Source: Chitinophagaceae bacterium
GTDB lineage: Bacteria > Bacteroidota > Bacteroidia > Chitinophagales > Chitinophagaceae
DNA: 64,000 nucleotides
Assembly (NCBI GenBank): GCA_016703625.1
Contig: JADJBP010000002.1
Coordinates: forward strand, 186,001 to 250,000
Reading direction: 5' to 3'
This document shows positions 8,079-17,503 of the stretch, piece by piece (within the stretch, counting starts at the first letter, position 1; the number at the start of each line of letters is the position of its first letter). The notes beneath the pieces were generated by a model. That model saw only the letters and a program-made list of their open reading frames with translations, searched no databases and had not been told where the DNA came from. The position numbers and the translations under genes were made by a program.

Positions 8079-10757
8079 ATGATATTTATGATTAAAATAA
8101 ATACAGTTTTTTTTATCTTTTTATTATCTGCATCAATCAGTTTTTCGCAAACAAATCCTGCTGCCCAGGCTTTACCATTCAATTTAAACAACCAGACCGG
8201 TGGCAGTTTACCAGCCGGGGTTGCAGTTCACCGTTTTGGAACTACTTCCGGTGCAATACCTACAACAAGAACCTTAATACCCGGCAATGGAGACCTTCCC
8301 TATAATGCTACAGTTGGTGCAGGTGGCTGGAAAGATGAAAATACGAATGGCTTAAGTATTTTAGCATCAGCCTCACAATCAGCCGGAGCTTTAATAATAG
8401 CCATTAATACAACAGGCAGTACAAATATAGAAGTACGATGGACCGCCCGCATAATACTGCAACAGGCATCCTGGGATAATAATATTGCCCTTCAATACCG
8501 CATTGGAACCTCAGGAAATTTTATAGATATTGGTACTACTTCTACATTCAGCACCATAGGGCAAACGGCTGGATATACCCAAACATACCTGGAAACATTA
8601 CCTGCCGCCGCCGGGAACCAGGCAGTAGTTCAGGTAAGATTTATTTATTGGGCAACAGCCGGAGGTTCCGGTTCAAGAGACCGTATAGCATTAGATGATA
8701 TAAGTATTGACGAAGCAGCCCCTGTGTGTACTGAACCAACAAACCAGCCATCTAATCTTGTTTTAATACCAACGCCAACCACTATCAGCGGAACTTTTGA
8801 TGCGGCGGTGCCGGCGGTGGATGAATATTTAATTGTAAGAAGTTTATCCAATACTTTAGCAGCCACCCCGGCTGACGGAACATTTTATCTGCCGGGTGAT
8901 GCCATTGGAAGCGGGAATGTGGTTATCAGTACAACATCAACTTCTTTTACAGACATCAACCTGGCGCCTGTCACAACATATTACTATTTTGTATTTGCCC
9001 ATTATAATGAAAACTGCAGCGGCGCACCCAATTACCTGCAGCTAAACCCTTTGCAAAATAACAGTTCTACAACTGCATTGCCGCCCTGTATAATGCCGCC
9101 ATTACCGCCAACAGGTATCCAGCTTACTCCCGGAAATACCGTGATCATCGGATCATTTACTGCTGCAGCCGGGGCTAACCGCTATCTAACGGTTATCAGT
9201 ACTGCCAATACACTTTCAGCTTCACCCGTTAATGGCACAACCTATACTTCCGGCCAGCCATTTGGAGGAGGCACGATCGTTGGTTATTCGGCTAACACTT
9301 CATTTTCCGTTACCGGCTTAACGGTAAATACCCCTTATTATTTTTACATTTTTTCAGCTAATTCCGAATGCACAGGAGAACCATTTTATAATACCACTTC
9401 TTTAAACGGGAATACCGTTACCAGCAATGATCCATCGGGTATACCTCCGGGTTATTATAATGCTGCTGCCGGTTTAACCTGTGGCCCGTTAAAAACTTCC
9501 CTGCGCAATATTATCTCAGCCAATTACAACCAGTTGTCCTACACACCGGGTGTCTGGAATGCCTATCAAACAACCGACCAGCACCGTAATGATGCCAATA
9601 CAGCAACCATTATCTGGGATATGTACAGCGATAATCCTGCAGGTGCAGAACCGTATACCTATACTTACAGCAGCAGCCAGTGTGGCAATTATAATGGCGA
9701 AGGTGATTGTTATAACAGGGAACATTCCTTTCCAAAATCATGGTTCAATGATGCCTATCCCATGTACACAGATCTCAATCACCTTTTTCCAACCGATGGT
9801 TTTGTAAATGGTAAACGGGGAAACCAGCCCTATGGTGAAGTGATCGCACCAACATGGACCTCTATGAACAGCAGCAAACTGGGGCCCAATACCTATCCCG
9901 GTTTTACAGGCACTGTATTTGAACCGAGGAATGAATACAAAGGTGACCTGGCAAGGGGCCAATTGTATATGGTTACCCGGTATGAGAACCTTGTTTCCGG
10001 CTGGCAGGGCAATGCCAATGCCAATGACATTTTAAATGGCACCCCTTACCCCGCATTTGATAACTGGTATATCAAAATGCTGTTTAAATGGCACCTCAAC
10101 GACCCCGTTAGTACAAAAGCAATTAACCGCAACAATGCTGTGTTTGCGATCCAGGGAAACCGTAACCCCTATATTGACCACCCCGAGTATGTTTACCTGG
10201 TTTGGGAATGCACCGGTATATTGCCTGTTACCATTATTGATTTTACTGCGCAAAATAACAATGAAACGGTATTATTAAAGTGGTACGCAACCAATGAGGC
10301 CAATTTTAAAAAATATGAAATTGAAAGAAGTATAGATGGCACAGGATTTTATAAAATTGGCGAAGTTGCCGGAAGCAATTTAGCCAACTATTCTTTTACA
10401 GATAAAAATTTACCCAATGCCAATACCGTCTTTTACCGTTTAAAAATGATAGATATTGACGGCCAATTCAGCAACAGTAAAATTGTTTCGGTACGCATTG
10501 CAAATAATTTTTCCAATGCACAGGTTTATCCAAACCCAACAAAAGACAGGCTGGTTATTAAACTGCAACAGGCTTTAAATGAAACCAGCCGGCTGATCAT
10601 TGCAGATATATCGGGCAGAATTGTAATGCAGCAACAGGTTGCAGGCGCACAAAGTAACATTGATTTAACCGTAAGCCATTTACCGGCAGGCAGGTATTTC
10701 ATTAAGATCAGCAATGCTGCTGAATTAATCAACCAGTCATTTGTGATCATAAAATAG
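8079..10757 (+). CDS. Secreted endonuclease I family nuclease with T9SS sorting domain
   Basis: An 892-residue extracellular protein. The signal peptide ends near SISFSQT; the start is ATG 8079 or 8088. Residues about 25-215 look like a beta-sandwich domain and 220-450 contain two fibronectin-like repeats. The nuclease domain (about 464-712) belongs to the endonuclease I/EndA family: NREHSFPKSWF holds the catalytic His, and TDLNHLFPTDGFVNGKRGNQ the metal-binding and substrate part. After ILPVTIIDFTAQ comes an Ig-like segment and, from about residue 815 (VYPNPTKDRLVIKL), a type A C-terminal sorting domain for the type IX secretion system. It probably degrades extracellular DNA or RNA for nutrients. 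It is flanked by its own promoter element and terminator. Confidence 0.9.
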   Translation: MIFMIKINTVFFIFLLSASISFSQTNPAAQALPFNLNNQTGGSLPAGVAVHRFGTTSGAIPTTRTLIPGNGDLPYNATVGAGGWKDENTNGLSILASASQSAGALIIAINTTGSTNIEVRWTARIILQQASWDNNIALQYRIGTSGNFIDIGTTSTFSTIGQTAGYTQTYLETLPAAAGNQAVVQVRFIYWATAGGSGSRDRIALDDISIDEAAPVCTEPTNQPSNLVLIPTPTTISGTFDAAVPAVDEYLIVRSLSNTLAATPADGTFYLPGDAIGSGNVVISTTSTSFTDINLAPVTTYYYFVFAHYNENCSGAPNYLQLNPLQNNSSTTALPPCIMPPLPPTGIQLTPGNTVIIGSFTAAAGANRYLTVISTANTLSASPVNGTTYTSGQPFGGGTIVGYSANTSFSVTGLTVNTPYYFYIFSANSECTGEPFYNTTSLNGNTVTSNDPSGIPPGYYNAAAGLTCGPLKTSLRNIISANYNQLSYTPGVWNAYQTTDQHRNDANTATIIWDMYSDNPAGAEPYTYTYSSSQCGNYNGEGDCYNREHSFPKSWFNDAYPMYTDLNHLFPTDGFVNGKRGNQPYGEVIAPTWTSMNSSKLGPNTYPGFTGTVFEPRNEYKGDLARGQLYMVTRYENLVSGWQGNANANDILNGTPYPAFDNWYIKMLFKWHLNDPVSTKAINRNNAVFAIQGNRNPYIDHPEYVYLVWECTGILPVTIIDFTAQNNNETVLLKWYATNEANFKKYEIERSIDGTGFYKIGEVAGSNLANYSFTDKNLPNANTVFYRLKMIDIDGQFSNSKIVSVRIANNFSNAQVYPNPTKDRLVIKLQQALNETSRLIIADISGRIVMQQQVAGAQSNIDLTVSHLPAGRYFIKISNAAELINQSFVIIK

Positions 10758-10775
10758 TTTGAATGTAGATTATGA

Positions 10776-10804
10776 AAACGGGCTGCATATTCTGCAGCCC
10801 GTTT
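10776..10804 (+). terminator. Intrinsic terminator after the endonuclease gene
   Basis: A 12-bp perfect stem (AAACGGGCTGCA and its complement), a 5-nt loop and a T-rich tail, 18 bp after the stop codon. Confidence 0.9.
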
Positions 10805-10920
10805 ATTTTTTATAAATGGCATTTCAATCTTTTAAAATTATTGTAGCTTGATGAAAATTTAATGGTCATTTTACTACCCCGAAAGGGGGGAAATACAGCT
10901 TTACAAAAAATTATACCGGT

Positions 10921-12648
10921 ATGCGAAAATTATTTCTTCTTACAATAACCATTTCATTTTTTTACAGCACTGATGCACAGCTATGCCGGTTTGAAAAAAC
11001 AAACGGCATGGAAAGCGCCACTTATTTTGAAGCCATTGGCTGGTATAAAAATTTAGATAAAATTTCTGCAAAAGTACTGGTGAAAGAAATGGGCATCACG
11101 GATGCAGGTTACCCCCTGCACCTGGTAATGGTTAGCAACGATGGCAGGTTTGATGCTGTTCAATGGCACAAACAAAACAAAGCGGTCATACTGATCAATA
11201 ATGGCATTCACCCCGGCGAACCGGATGGTATTGATGCCAGCATGATGCTTGTGAGAGATATTGTAACCAATAAAATTAAATTACCTGATAATGTGGCACT
11301 GGCTTTTATCCCGGTGTATAATATTGGAGGATGCCTGAACCGGAATTCCTGGTCAAGGGCAAATCAAAACGGTCCGCTGGAATATGGCTTCAGGGGCAAC
11401 GCCCAAAACCTTGACCTGAACCGCGACTTTACAAAAAGCGATAGCAGAAATGCGAAGGCGTTTGCACAGGTCTTTCATTTACTTGACCCGGATATTTTAA
11501 TCGACAACCATGTTAGTGACGGTGCCGATTACCAGCATACCATGACATTACTGACAACGCAATATGATAAACTGGGAGCAGGTTTAGGTGATTGGCTGAG
11601 GGAAAATTTTGAGCCCCAACTATACAAAGGCATGGCTGATAAAAAATGGGATATGGTGCCCTATGTAAGTTTTGAAACAGCCAGCCCGGACAGGGGCATG
11701 CAGATGTTTTTTGATCCGCCGCGTTACTCATCCGGCTATGCTGCCCTGTTTCAAACCATAGGGTTTGTACCAGAAACTCATATGCTGAAACCCTTTAAAG
11801 ACAGGGTTCTTTCAACCTATGCATTTTCACAAACGGTCATTGAAAAAGTTTCAGCCGTTGCAGCTGAATTGATCAGACAGCGCAAAAAAGCAAGGGAAGC
11901 GGTAACCCAACAAAGATCATTTCCGTTTAAATGGAGTGTTGACACTGCTGCATTTACTTTTGTAAATTTCAAAGGATATGAGCAGGCTTACAAACCAAGC
12001 GATGCCACCGGGCTTAACAGGATGTATTACGACCGCAGTAAACCATTTACCAAAGCCGTAAAATTTTTCAATTCATTTAAAGCCTCAAATTTTATTGAAG
12101 CACCTGCTGCATATATTATTCCGCAGGGATGGCATGCAGTAACTGATCTGCTTACACTAAACAATGTACAGATGCAGCAATTTAAAAGAGATACAGTGAT
12201 CGAAGTGGAAGTGTACCGCATTGATGATTACAGATCGATGCCGAGGCCTTATGAAAAACATCATAAGAATTCCGGCGTAAAAGTTACACCCGGTATTCAG
12301 AACATAAGATTCTTAAAAGGTGATCACATCATCTGGCTTAACCAACCCGCCAACCGCTACCTGGTGGAGATGCTGGAACTAACCGGCGATGACAGCTTTT
12401 TTGCCTGGAATTTCTTTGATGCGGTACTGCAGCAAAAAGAAGGTTACAGTGATTACCGCTGGGATGACCTGGCTGCCGAAGTTTTACAGAACAACCCGGC
12501 TTTAAAGACAAAACTGGAGGAAAAGAAGAAAGGGGATGAAAAATTTGCAGGGAATGGGTCGGAGCAATTAGACTTTATTTACAAAAATTCGCCCTATTAT
12601 GAGCCCGGTCATAACAGGTACCCGGTTTACAGGCTGATCAGGAAGTAA
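10921..12648 (+). CDS. Secreted M14-family zinc carboxypeptidase
   Basis: A 575-residue protein with a signal peptide (MRKLFLLTITISFFYSTDAQ). The M14 metallopeptidase signature is complete: zinc ligands in HPGEPDG (about residue 96, HxxE) and the later His in DNHVSDGADY (about 194), an NLDLNRDF motif (about 163) typical of the family, and a catalytic Glu in VPETHMLK (about 283). The C-terminal 250 residues show no domain I recognise and are common in Bacteroidota M14 proteins. It probably trims peptides in the periplasm or outside the cell. No promoter was identified in the 163 bp upstream. Confidence 0.88.
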   Translation: MRKLFLLTITISFFYSTDAQLCRFEKTNGMESATYFEAIGWYKNLDKISAKVLVKEMGITDAGYPLHLVMVSNDGRFDAVQWHKQNKAVILINNGIHPGEPDGIDASMMLVRDIVTNKIKLPDNVALAFIPVYNIGGCLNRNSWSRANQNGPLEYGFRGNAQNLDLNRDFTKSDSRNAKAFAQVFHLLDPDILIDNHVSDGADYQHTMTLLTTQYDKLGAGLGDWLRENFEPQLYKGMADKKWDMVPYVSFETASPDRGMQMFFDPPRYSSGYAALFQTIGFVPETHMLKPFKDRVLSTYAFSQTVIEKVSAVAAELIRQRKKAREAVTQQRSFPFKWSVDTAAFTFVNFKGYEQAYKPSDATGLNRMYYDRSKPFTKAVKFFNSFKASNFIEAPAAYIIPQGWHAVTDLLTLNNVQMQQFKRDTVIEVEVYRIDDYRSMPRPYEKHHKNSGVKVTPGIQNIRFLKGDHIIWLNQPANRYLVEMLELTGDDSFFAWNFFDAVLQQKEGYSDYRWDDLAAEVLQNNPALKTKLEEKKKGDEKFAGNGSEQLDFIYKNSPYYEPGHNRYPVYRLIRK

Positions 12649-12825
12649 GGCCGTAAAGCATTCATAATAAGAGCATACTAAACAACACAGGTAAAACCAA
12701 ATAGTAGTAAAAACCGATGAAAACCCGCCTGACTTGACGGGCAGGGATTGTAATACTTTGGCTCCACTCACAACAAGCTGCTCGATGCTGCCGCAAAGAA
12801 CTTAACGGGTATAATAAATCCCAAA

Positions 12826-12857
12826 ATTATCCATTATCCATTACCCATTTATCCATT
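12826..12857. repeat. Degenerate 7-bp tandem array
   Basis: Four units related to ATTATCC in direct succession, one of them expanded to 8 bp. It lies just upstream of the rpsF promoter element. No inverted partner array was seen. Confidence 0.7.
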
Positions 12858-12865
12858 AAAACCCC

Positions 12866-12873
12866 TACCTTTG
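12866..12873 (+). promoter_or_regulatory. -7 promoter element for rpsF-rpsR-rplI
   Basis: TACCTTTG matches TAnnTTTG about 90 bp upstream of rpsF, leaving a leader of roughly 80 nt. No good -33 element is visible because the heptad array occupies that position. Confidence 0.6.
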
Positions 12874-12962
12874 CTGCCCGTTACAAAAAAACGGGTTAAC
12901 AATTTTATAAACCGCCTTTATCCCCCTTTAGGGGTTAGGGGCAACAAAAATCAATCAGGGAA

Positions 12963-13316
12963 ATGAACAACTACGAATTGATGGTGATTTTTACCCCTGT
13001 GCTATCTGAAGAGGAATTTAAAGCCGCTCAGAAAAAATACGCCGACCTCGTTACAGAAAACGGAGGTGAGGTTTTGCACAGTAACCCTTGGGGACTAAAA
13101 TCACTGGCCTATCCCATTGACAAGAAGACCACCGGTCTTTATTGGGTAATGGAGTATAAAGCGCCAACCAGCTTCAATGAAAAGTTGAAAATTCAACTTT
13201 TACGTGACGAATCACAGATGCGTCACATGTACACTGCACTCGACAAGTACGCCGTCGACTACAATGCGAAAAAGAGAAGTGGCGGACGTTTTACTAACGA
13301 AAAAACCCCCGCTTAA
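12963..13316 (+). CDS. rpsF: 30S ribosomal protein S6
   Basis: A 117-residue protein starting MNNYELMVIFTPVLSEEEF, the usual S6 opening strand, with the conserved AYPIDKKTTGLYWVMEY core. It forms a heterodimer with S18 on the 30S platform. First gene of rpsF-rpsR-rplI; only 3 bp separate it from rpsR. Confidence 0.97.
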   Translation: MNNYELMVIFTPVLSEEEFKAAQKKYADLVTENGGEVLHSNPWGLKSLAYPIDKKTTGLYWVMEYKAPTSFNEKLKIQLLRDESQMRHMYTALDKYAVDYNAKKRSGGRFTNEKTPA

Positions 13317-13319
13317 CTC

Positions 13320-13583
13320 ATGGCAAAAAATGAAATAAAATATCTTACTGCCATTAAGCAGGAGAAGCGCCCGAAGAAATACTGCCGTTTCAAGAAAATG
13401 GGTATCCACTATATCGATTATAAGGATGGAGAATTTTTGAAAAAATTCATCAACGAACAAGGCAGATTATTGCCTCGCCGTCTTACAGGTAACTCTTTAA
13501 AGTTTCAGCGTAAGGTTGGTGATGCAGTAAAAAAGGCACGTCAAATGGCTATTTTACCGTACGTTACTGATCTATTAAAATAG
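13320..13583 (+). CDS. rpsR: 30S ribosomal protein S18
   Basis: An 87-residue S18 with the conserved KKYCRFKKMG start of the core, DGEFLKKFINEQGRLLPRR and LTGNSLKFQRKV. It lacks zinc-binding Cys pairs. The partner of S6; translated from an ATG 3 bp after rpsF, so translation is probably coupled. Confidence 0.97.
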   Translation: MAKNEIKYLTAIKQEKRPKKYCRFKKMGIHYIDYKDGEFLKKFINEQGRLLPRRLTGNSLKFQRKVGDAVKKARQMAILPYVTDLLK

Positions 13584-13664
13584 GGGGGGAAAAATTTTTT
13601 TAACCACCCTAACCTTTTAATAGGGAAAGTCCGCCACGGCGGATTGGGTAAAAATGCAAACAAA

Positions 13665-14110
13665 ATGCAGGTAATATTAATACAGGATGTAAACAATTTA
13701 GGCGGCGTTAATGAACTGGTAACAGTTAAGAACGGTTACGGCAGAAATTTTTTGATCCCAAGTAAATTGGCCATTGAAGCCAGTCCTTCCAACATGAAAA
13801 TGATGGAAGAAAAGAAAAAGCAACAGGTTAAAAAGAATCTAAATTATTAGCCGAATTAAACAGTGTAATTGCTGTTTTAAAAGATGGTGCTTTAAAGATC
13901 GGTGCCAAGACCGGTACAAGCGGAAAGATATTTGGCAGTGTAACTTCAGTTCAGATCGCACGTGCGATCAAAGAACAAAAAGGTTACGAGATCGATCGCC
14001 GCCGTATCACTATAATTGATGAAGTAAAAGAACTGGGTACTTTCAAAGCAAGTATTGATTTTGGTAACGGAAACGAAACCGAAGTTGAATTTGAAGTGAT
14101 CGCTGAATAA
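13665..14110 (+). CDS. rplI: 50S ribosomal protein L9 (frameshifted)
   Basis: The N-terminal domain is clear (MQVILIQDVNNLGGVNELV, then GYGRNFLIPSKLA) and the C-terminal domain continues in another frame (LLAELNSVIAVLKDGALKI to a stop at 14110). The total of about 148 residues is the normal L9 length. The break lies at 13835-13845 in AAGAATCTAAATTA; adding one base restores KKESKLLAEL. The start is ATG 13665; an upstream TTG at 13644 would add an unnatural extension. L9 is rarely a pseudogene, so I take the break as a sequence error. Confidence 0.9.
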
Positions 14111-14125
14111 TCCGGATACATTTTT

Positions 14126-14157
14126 AAAAACCGTCTTTCTACCCGAAAGGCGGTTTT
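14126..14157 (+). terminator. Intrinsic terminator after rplI
   Basis: A 14-bp stem AAAAACCGTCTTTC/GAAAGGCGGTTTTT with one G-T pair, a 4-nt loop and a T run. It ends the rpsF-rpsR-rplI operon. Confidence 0.88.
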
Positions 14158-14459
14158 TTATGCCCCGGATGTCAATTATTTTTTTATCCTCAACTTAATA
14201 TATCATTACATTTATATTAAAAACAGCATTTAGATAGTTGATATTTAAGCCTTTATCAAATTGAAAGGCTTCAATTACAACGATTGGTGATTTTTTTAAA
14301 ATTTAGTTAAAATACTGATAAAACCTCTTATCTTTATCTTGAATTAATGGTTTTAGTTTTTCGCTATTGGCTGAAGTAGCTTTTTTTAAGTCCGATTCAG
14401 TGCATTGTAACAACTAAGTCATTATTGTTTTTTTATTTATTTATTTAAAAGTTTTTACA
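14158..14459. other. AT-rich leader region of the RRM protein gene
   Basis: About 300 bp without a gene. It is AT-rich with long T and A runs. I could not assign a confident TAnnTTTG element (TATCTTTA near 14329 is one base off). A long 5' leader for a cold-shock-like RNA-binding protein gene is possible but unproven. Confidence 0.4.
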
Positions 14460-14870
14460 ATGAACATTTATGTAGGAAATCTCAGTTGGACAATGACCGA
14501 CGACGATTTAATGAATCTCTTCACAGAACACGGAAGTGTTACAAGCGCAAAAATTTTAAAAGACAAAATGAACGGCCGCAGTAAAGGGTTTGGTTTTGTT
14601 GAAATGGAAGATGATGAAGCAGCAAAAGCTGCCATCGCTGCCTTAAACGAAACTGAAGTTCAGGGTCGCAAATTGATCGTTAACGAATCACAACCCCGCC
14701 AGGAAGGCGATCGTCCTAAACGCAGCTTCGGCGGCGGCGGTGGCGGTGGCTACAAGACAAGTGGTGGCGGTTATGGTGGCGGTGGCGGCAGAAGCGGTGG
14801 CGGCGGCTACGGCGGCGGCGGTGGAAACCGTAGCGGTGGCAGCGGAGGTGGTTACAACAGAGATTATTGA
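14460..14870 (+). CDS. Glycine-rich RRM RNA-binding protein
   Basis: A 136-residue protein with one RNA recognition motif (residues 1-80): RNP2 is IYVGNL at 3-8 and RNP1 is KGFGFVEM near 41-48. The C-terminal 45 residues are Gly/Arg/Ser/Tyr repeats (GGGYGGGGGRSGGGG), like the small RNA-binding proteins of cyanobacteria and Bacteroidota. Such proteins bind U- or A-rich RNA and are often cold-inducible. It has its own terminator at 14893-14919 and stands alone. Confidence 0.93.
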   Translation: MNIYVGNLSWTMTDDDLMNLFTEHGSVTSAKILKDKMNGRSKGFGFVEMEDDEAAKAAIAALNETEVQGRKLIVNESQPRQEGDRPKRSFGGGGGGGYKTSGGGYGGGGGRSGGGGYGGGGGNRSGGSGGGYNRDY

Positions 14871-14892
14871 TCATCACAATACAAGCTTTTGT

Positions 14893-14919
14893 AAAAATCC
14901 TTCTTTTGAAAGGATTTTT
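14893..14919 (+). terminator. Intrinsic terminator after the RRM gene
   Basis: A 10-bp stem AAAAATCCTT/AAGGATTTTT with a 7-nt loop, followed by more T residues. Confidence 0.85.
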
Positions 14920-14945
14920 TTGTTTAACCGGTAAATTTTAAAATC

Positions 14946-15185
14946 ATGCTCAGCAACAATGATATACTTAAAAAACTAAGGGTGGCACTGGCTTTACGCA
15001 ATGATGATATCATTGAAATACTGAAGCTGGTCGATTTTGAAATTTCCAAAGGTGCATTGGGCGACCTGTTCAGGAATGAAGACCACCCGGGATTCGTAGA
15101 AGCAGGCGACCAGGTACTGCGTAATTTTTTGAACGGTTTGATCATTTATAAACGGGGAAAGCTGGTTCCCGAAGATAAAAAGTAA
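14946..15185 (+). CDS. DUF1456 family protein, single-domain form
   Basis: A 79-residue protein with one DUF1456 unit: NNDILKKLRVALALRNDDI, then EISKGALGDLFRNEDHPGF and VLRNFLNGLIIYKRG. YehS-type members (about 150 residues) carry two such units; this one matches a single unit and is followed 43 bp later by a terminator, so it is complete at the DNA level. Function unknown. It may be a natural half-length form; I see no sign of the other half nearby. Confidence 0.8.
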   Translation: MLSNNDILKKLRVALALRNDDIIEILKLVDFEISKGALGDLFRNEDHPGFVEAGDQVLRNFLNGLIIYKRGKLVPEDKK

Positions 15186-15228
15186 AAAATATACAGTAAT
15201 ACTATAAGTGGCTATAGCTATGCATATT

Positions 15229-15256
15229 ATCCCGGGAGGTAAAAACCTTCCGGGAT
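15229..15256 (+). terminator. Intrinsic terminator after the DUF1456 gene
   Basis: A 12-bp stem ATCCCGGGAGGT/ACCTTCCGGGAT with one G-T pair, loop AAAA and seven or more T. Confidence 0.92.
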
Positions 15257-15403
15257 TTTTTTTATGGCTTAAAACGTATCATAATCCCGTTTTAAAAACG
15301 AAAAAACAAGTTTATAAATACAAGGGAAAAACAACAGGAAAAAGCGGGATTTTCACTGGAATTTTTTGAAATATATGAGTAGTATTGTAGGAAAAATTTT
15401 AAA

Positions 15404-16064
15404 ATGACTACGCTCAACTTAACTGTAATTTGGATTGGAACTGTAGTTATCCTGATTTCATTTATAATGGCAATCATAATTCCAATAAACAAGAGAACTT
15501 ATATGAAGGGATTCTATATCTATAGCCTTATTGCGCTTTTAACATCTTTCAACACAATTTTAGGCTCTCTTTTTTTACTTTACAACTCAAAATTGTTCTA
15601 TATAATCCAAAGCACTTTAAACTTATGCAATTTAGCATTCTGGACATTTTTTTTCTGGTGCTTTTAAAAGATCGAATCTATTCAACAATTAAATATATCT
15701 TATTCATAAGTATTTTTACTTGCCGTTTTACTTCTTAATGAGCTATATAAATAAGCCAAATTTACAGATTAGAGCATTAATAAATATGTGCCAAACCATT
15801 TATTGTATTTTTTTCTATCATAACCTTTTCAAAAATATAACTTATCAAAATATTCTTCTAGAACCTTCCTTTTGGATTGTAGCCGGCCTCATATTTTTTT
15901 CATGTCTGTCTTTGCCATTTTATGCACTTAATAGTTATATTAAAAAAGAATTTCCATTAATAATTTCAGCAAATATTTTTTCAATTTCCAATATGTTGAT
16001 CATTATTATGCATCTTTTTTTTATAAAAGCCTATTTATGTACAATCCGACTACACAGGGCATAA
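15404..16064 (+). CDS. Seven-TM membrane protein, putative sensor partner of the next kinase (frameshifted)
   Basis: Reading across two apparent indels (near 15650 and 15718) gives a protein of about 220 residues with seven hydrophobic helices: from LTVIWIGTVVILISFIMAII at the N-terminus to FPLIISANIFSISNM near the end. I do not recognise a named family. A second, diverged copy lies at 19080-19776 in the same position before another kinase; both share a Glu-Pro ... FWI motif before helix 6. The stop codon region overlaps the kinase start by 28 bp, so translation is likely coupled. Inference: it senses or transduces a membrane signal to a kinase that lacks its own sensor domain. Confidence 0.6.
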
Positions 16065-16837
16065 TTATATTAATTGCCGGTATCACTTTTTTAATGTTAT
16101 TATTTATCAGTTTTATTGTAACAATTGTATATAAATACCAACAAAAGCAAAATGCTTATTATAAAGATATTGAAAGCCTTAAAGCCTCACACCAAAATAC
16201 CTTGTTGCAGTCACAGCTGGAAATTCAGGAACAAACCTTTCAAAATATTTCCCGGGAGATACACGACAATATTGGCCAGAAACTATCCCTTGCCAAACTG
16301 CATTTAAACACCCTCAGTTATGCCGATACCACTAATACCATGGAGCAGGTCAGCGAATCGGTCAGCATCATCAGTGAGGCCATCAACGACCTGAGTGACC
16401 TTAGTCACAGTTTAAGCAGCGAGATCATTATGAATAACGGCCTGATCAAAGCGCTGGAATTTGAAGCAGCACAAATGCAAAGATCAGGCATCTACAAGAT
16501 CCATTTTTCAATTTCAGGAAACCCGGTATTTATGGATGCCAATACAGAACTGGTACTCTTCAGGATCACCCAGGAAGCATTGAACAATATCATCCGCCAT
16601 GCCGGGGCTTCCCTGATTGATTTTCATTTGTACTACAATGCCACATCGCTGGTGCTCACCATTAAGGATAACGGCAAAGGATTTAATATAGCCGGATCAG
16701 ATGCCGGTACCGGTTTGTTAAATATGAAAAAACGTACATTGCTGCTGAATGGCAGACTCGATATCAGCAGTACTGAAAATATAGGCACGCAAATAAAAAT
16801 TGAAATACCCCTGTATGCAAACAACGCAAACCCATAA
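16037..16837 (+). CDS. NarL-type sensor histidine kinase, one TM helix
   Basis: A 266-residue kinase: one transmembrane helix (about 8-32), a coiled linker, a HisKA_3 dimerisation/phosphoacceptor domain with REIHDNIGQKLSLAKLHL (phospho-accepting His about 76), and a HATPase domain with N box EALNNIIRHAG, G1 box DNGKGF and G2 box GTGLLNM. It has no extracellular or PAS/TPR sensor region, which points to the upstream 7-TM protein as the input. It overlaps the 7-TM gene by 28 bp and the response regulator gene by 23 bp, a tightly coupled three-gene unit. Confidence 0.9.
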   Translation: MYNPTTQGIIILIAGITFLMLLFISFIVTIVYKYQQKQNAYYKDIESLKASHQNTLLQSQLEIQEQTFQNISREIHDNIGQKLSLAKLHLNTLSYADTTNTMEQVSESVSIISEAINDLSDLSHSLSSEIIMNNGLIKALEFEAAQMQRSGIYKIHFSISGNPVFMDANTELVLFRITQEALNNIIRHAGASLIDFHLYYNATSLVLTIKDNGKGFNIAGSDAGTGLLNMKKRTLLLNGRLDISSTENIGTQIKIEIPLYANNANP

Positions 16838-17465
16838 ACTGCTGATGGTTGATGACCATATTTTATTAAGGGATGCCCTGGTAAAACTGATCAATAATTT
16901 TGATGAATTTACGGTGATTGCCGCAGCCGGAAACGGCGAAGAGGTTTTGCAATTAATGGAAAACGGTTGTAAACCGGATATCGTACTGATGGATCTGAAT
17001 ATGCCAAAAATGGATGGCTATGAAACGGCAAAATGGCTGGCCGTGCATCACCCGGAAATTAAAATTGTCATCCTCACCATGTACGACAGTGAAATAGCAT
17101 TGATCCGCCTGCTGAAGGCAGGTGTACATGGATTTTTAAAGAAAGACATTCATCCTGCCGAACTGAAAACAACCTTACTGACCGTTGCCTCCGGTGAATA
17201 CTGTTATTCGAACCATACAACCGTTAAGATCGCTTCTCTTTTTCGCAAGCAAACTACCCTGGATAAATTAATACTGAATGAAACAGAAATTGAATTTTTA
17301 AAATTAGCCAGTACGGATATGACCTACAAAGAAATTGCCCATGCCATGCATATGACACCCCGGCATATTGACAGTTACCGCGATTCGCTGTTTACAAAAC
17401 TGGAAGTAAAAAGCCGTGTGGGCCTGGCCATTTATGCGGTTAAGAACGGCATCGTTACTTTTTAA
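16815..17465 (+). CDS. NarL/LuxR-family response regulator
   Basis: The receiver domain has the acidic pair DD at 13-14, phospho-acceptor Asp60 in VLMDLNMPKMDG, Thr in ILTMYDS and Lys in FLKKD; the C-terminal LuxR-type HTH is ETEIEFLKLASTDMTYKEIA and MTPRHIDSYRDSLFTKL. I chose ATG 16815 because it opens directly into the receiver strand; a TTG 15 bp upstream adds nothing recognisable. It overlaps the kinase by 23 bp and is its likely partner. It converges on another regulator gene with a gap of only 38 bp. Confidence 0.92.
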   Translation: MQTTQTHKLLMVDDHILLRDALVKLINNFDEFTVIAAAGNGEEVLQLMENGCKPDIVLMDLNMPKMDGYETAKWLAVHHPEIKIVILTMYDSEIALIRLLKAGVHGFLKKDIHPAELKTTLLTVASGEYCYSNHTTVKIASLFRKQTTLDKLILNETEIEFLKLASTDMTYKEIAHAMHMTPRHIDSYRDSLFTKLEVKSRVGLAIYAVKNGIVTF

Positions 17466-17503
17466 TAATACGATGCAAGGGGAAGTTAAAATCTGTTGTA
17501 TTT

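Larger units (their letters stand above)
12649..12962. other. Spacer upstream of the rpsF operon with heptad array and promoter
   Basis: A 314-bp stretch with no gene. It holds a degenerate 7-bp tandem array at 12826-12857 (units ATTATCC/ATTACCC), a TAnnTTTG promoter element at 12866 and an untranslated leader of about 80 nt containing CCCCCTTTA/GGGGTTAGGGG complementary runs. The leader could bind S6:S18 as in other bacteria, but I cannot show the motif. Confidence 0.6.

Noticed and set aside
12880..12962. S6:S18-binding leader upstream of rpsF
   Set aside because: The leader has a few complementary runs, but I could not place the conserved motif bases, so I do not claim it.
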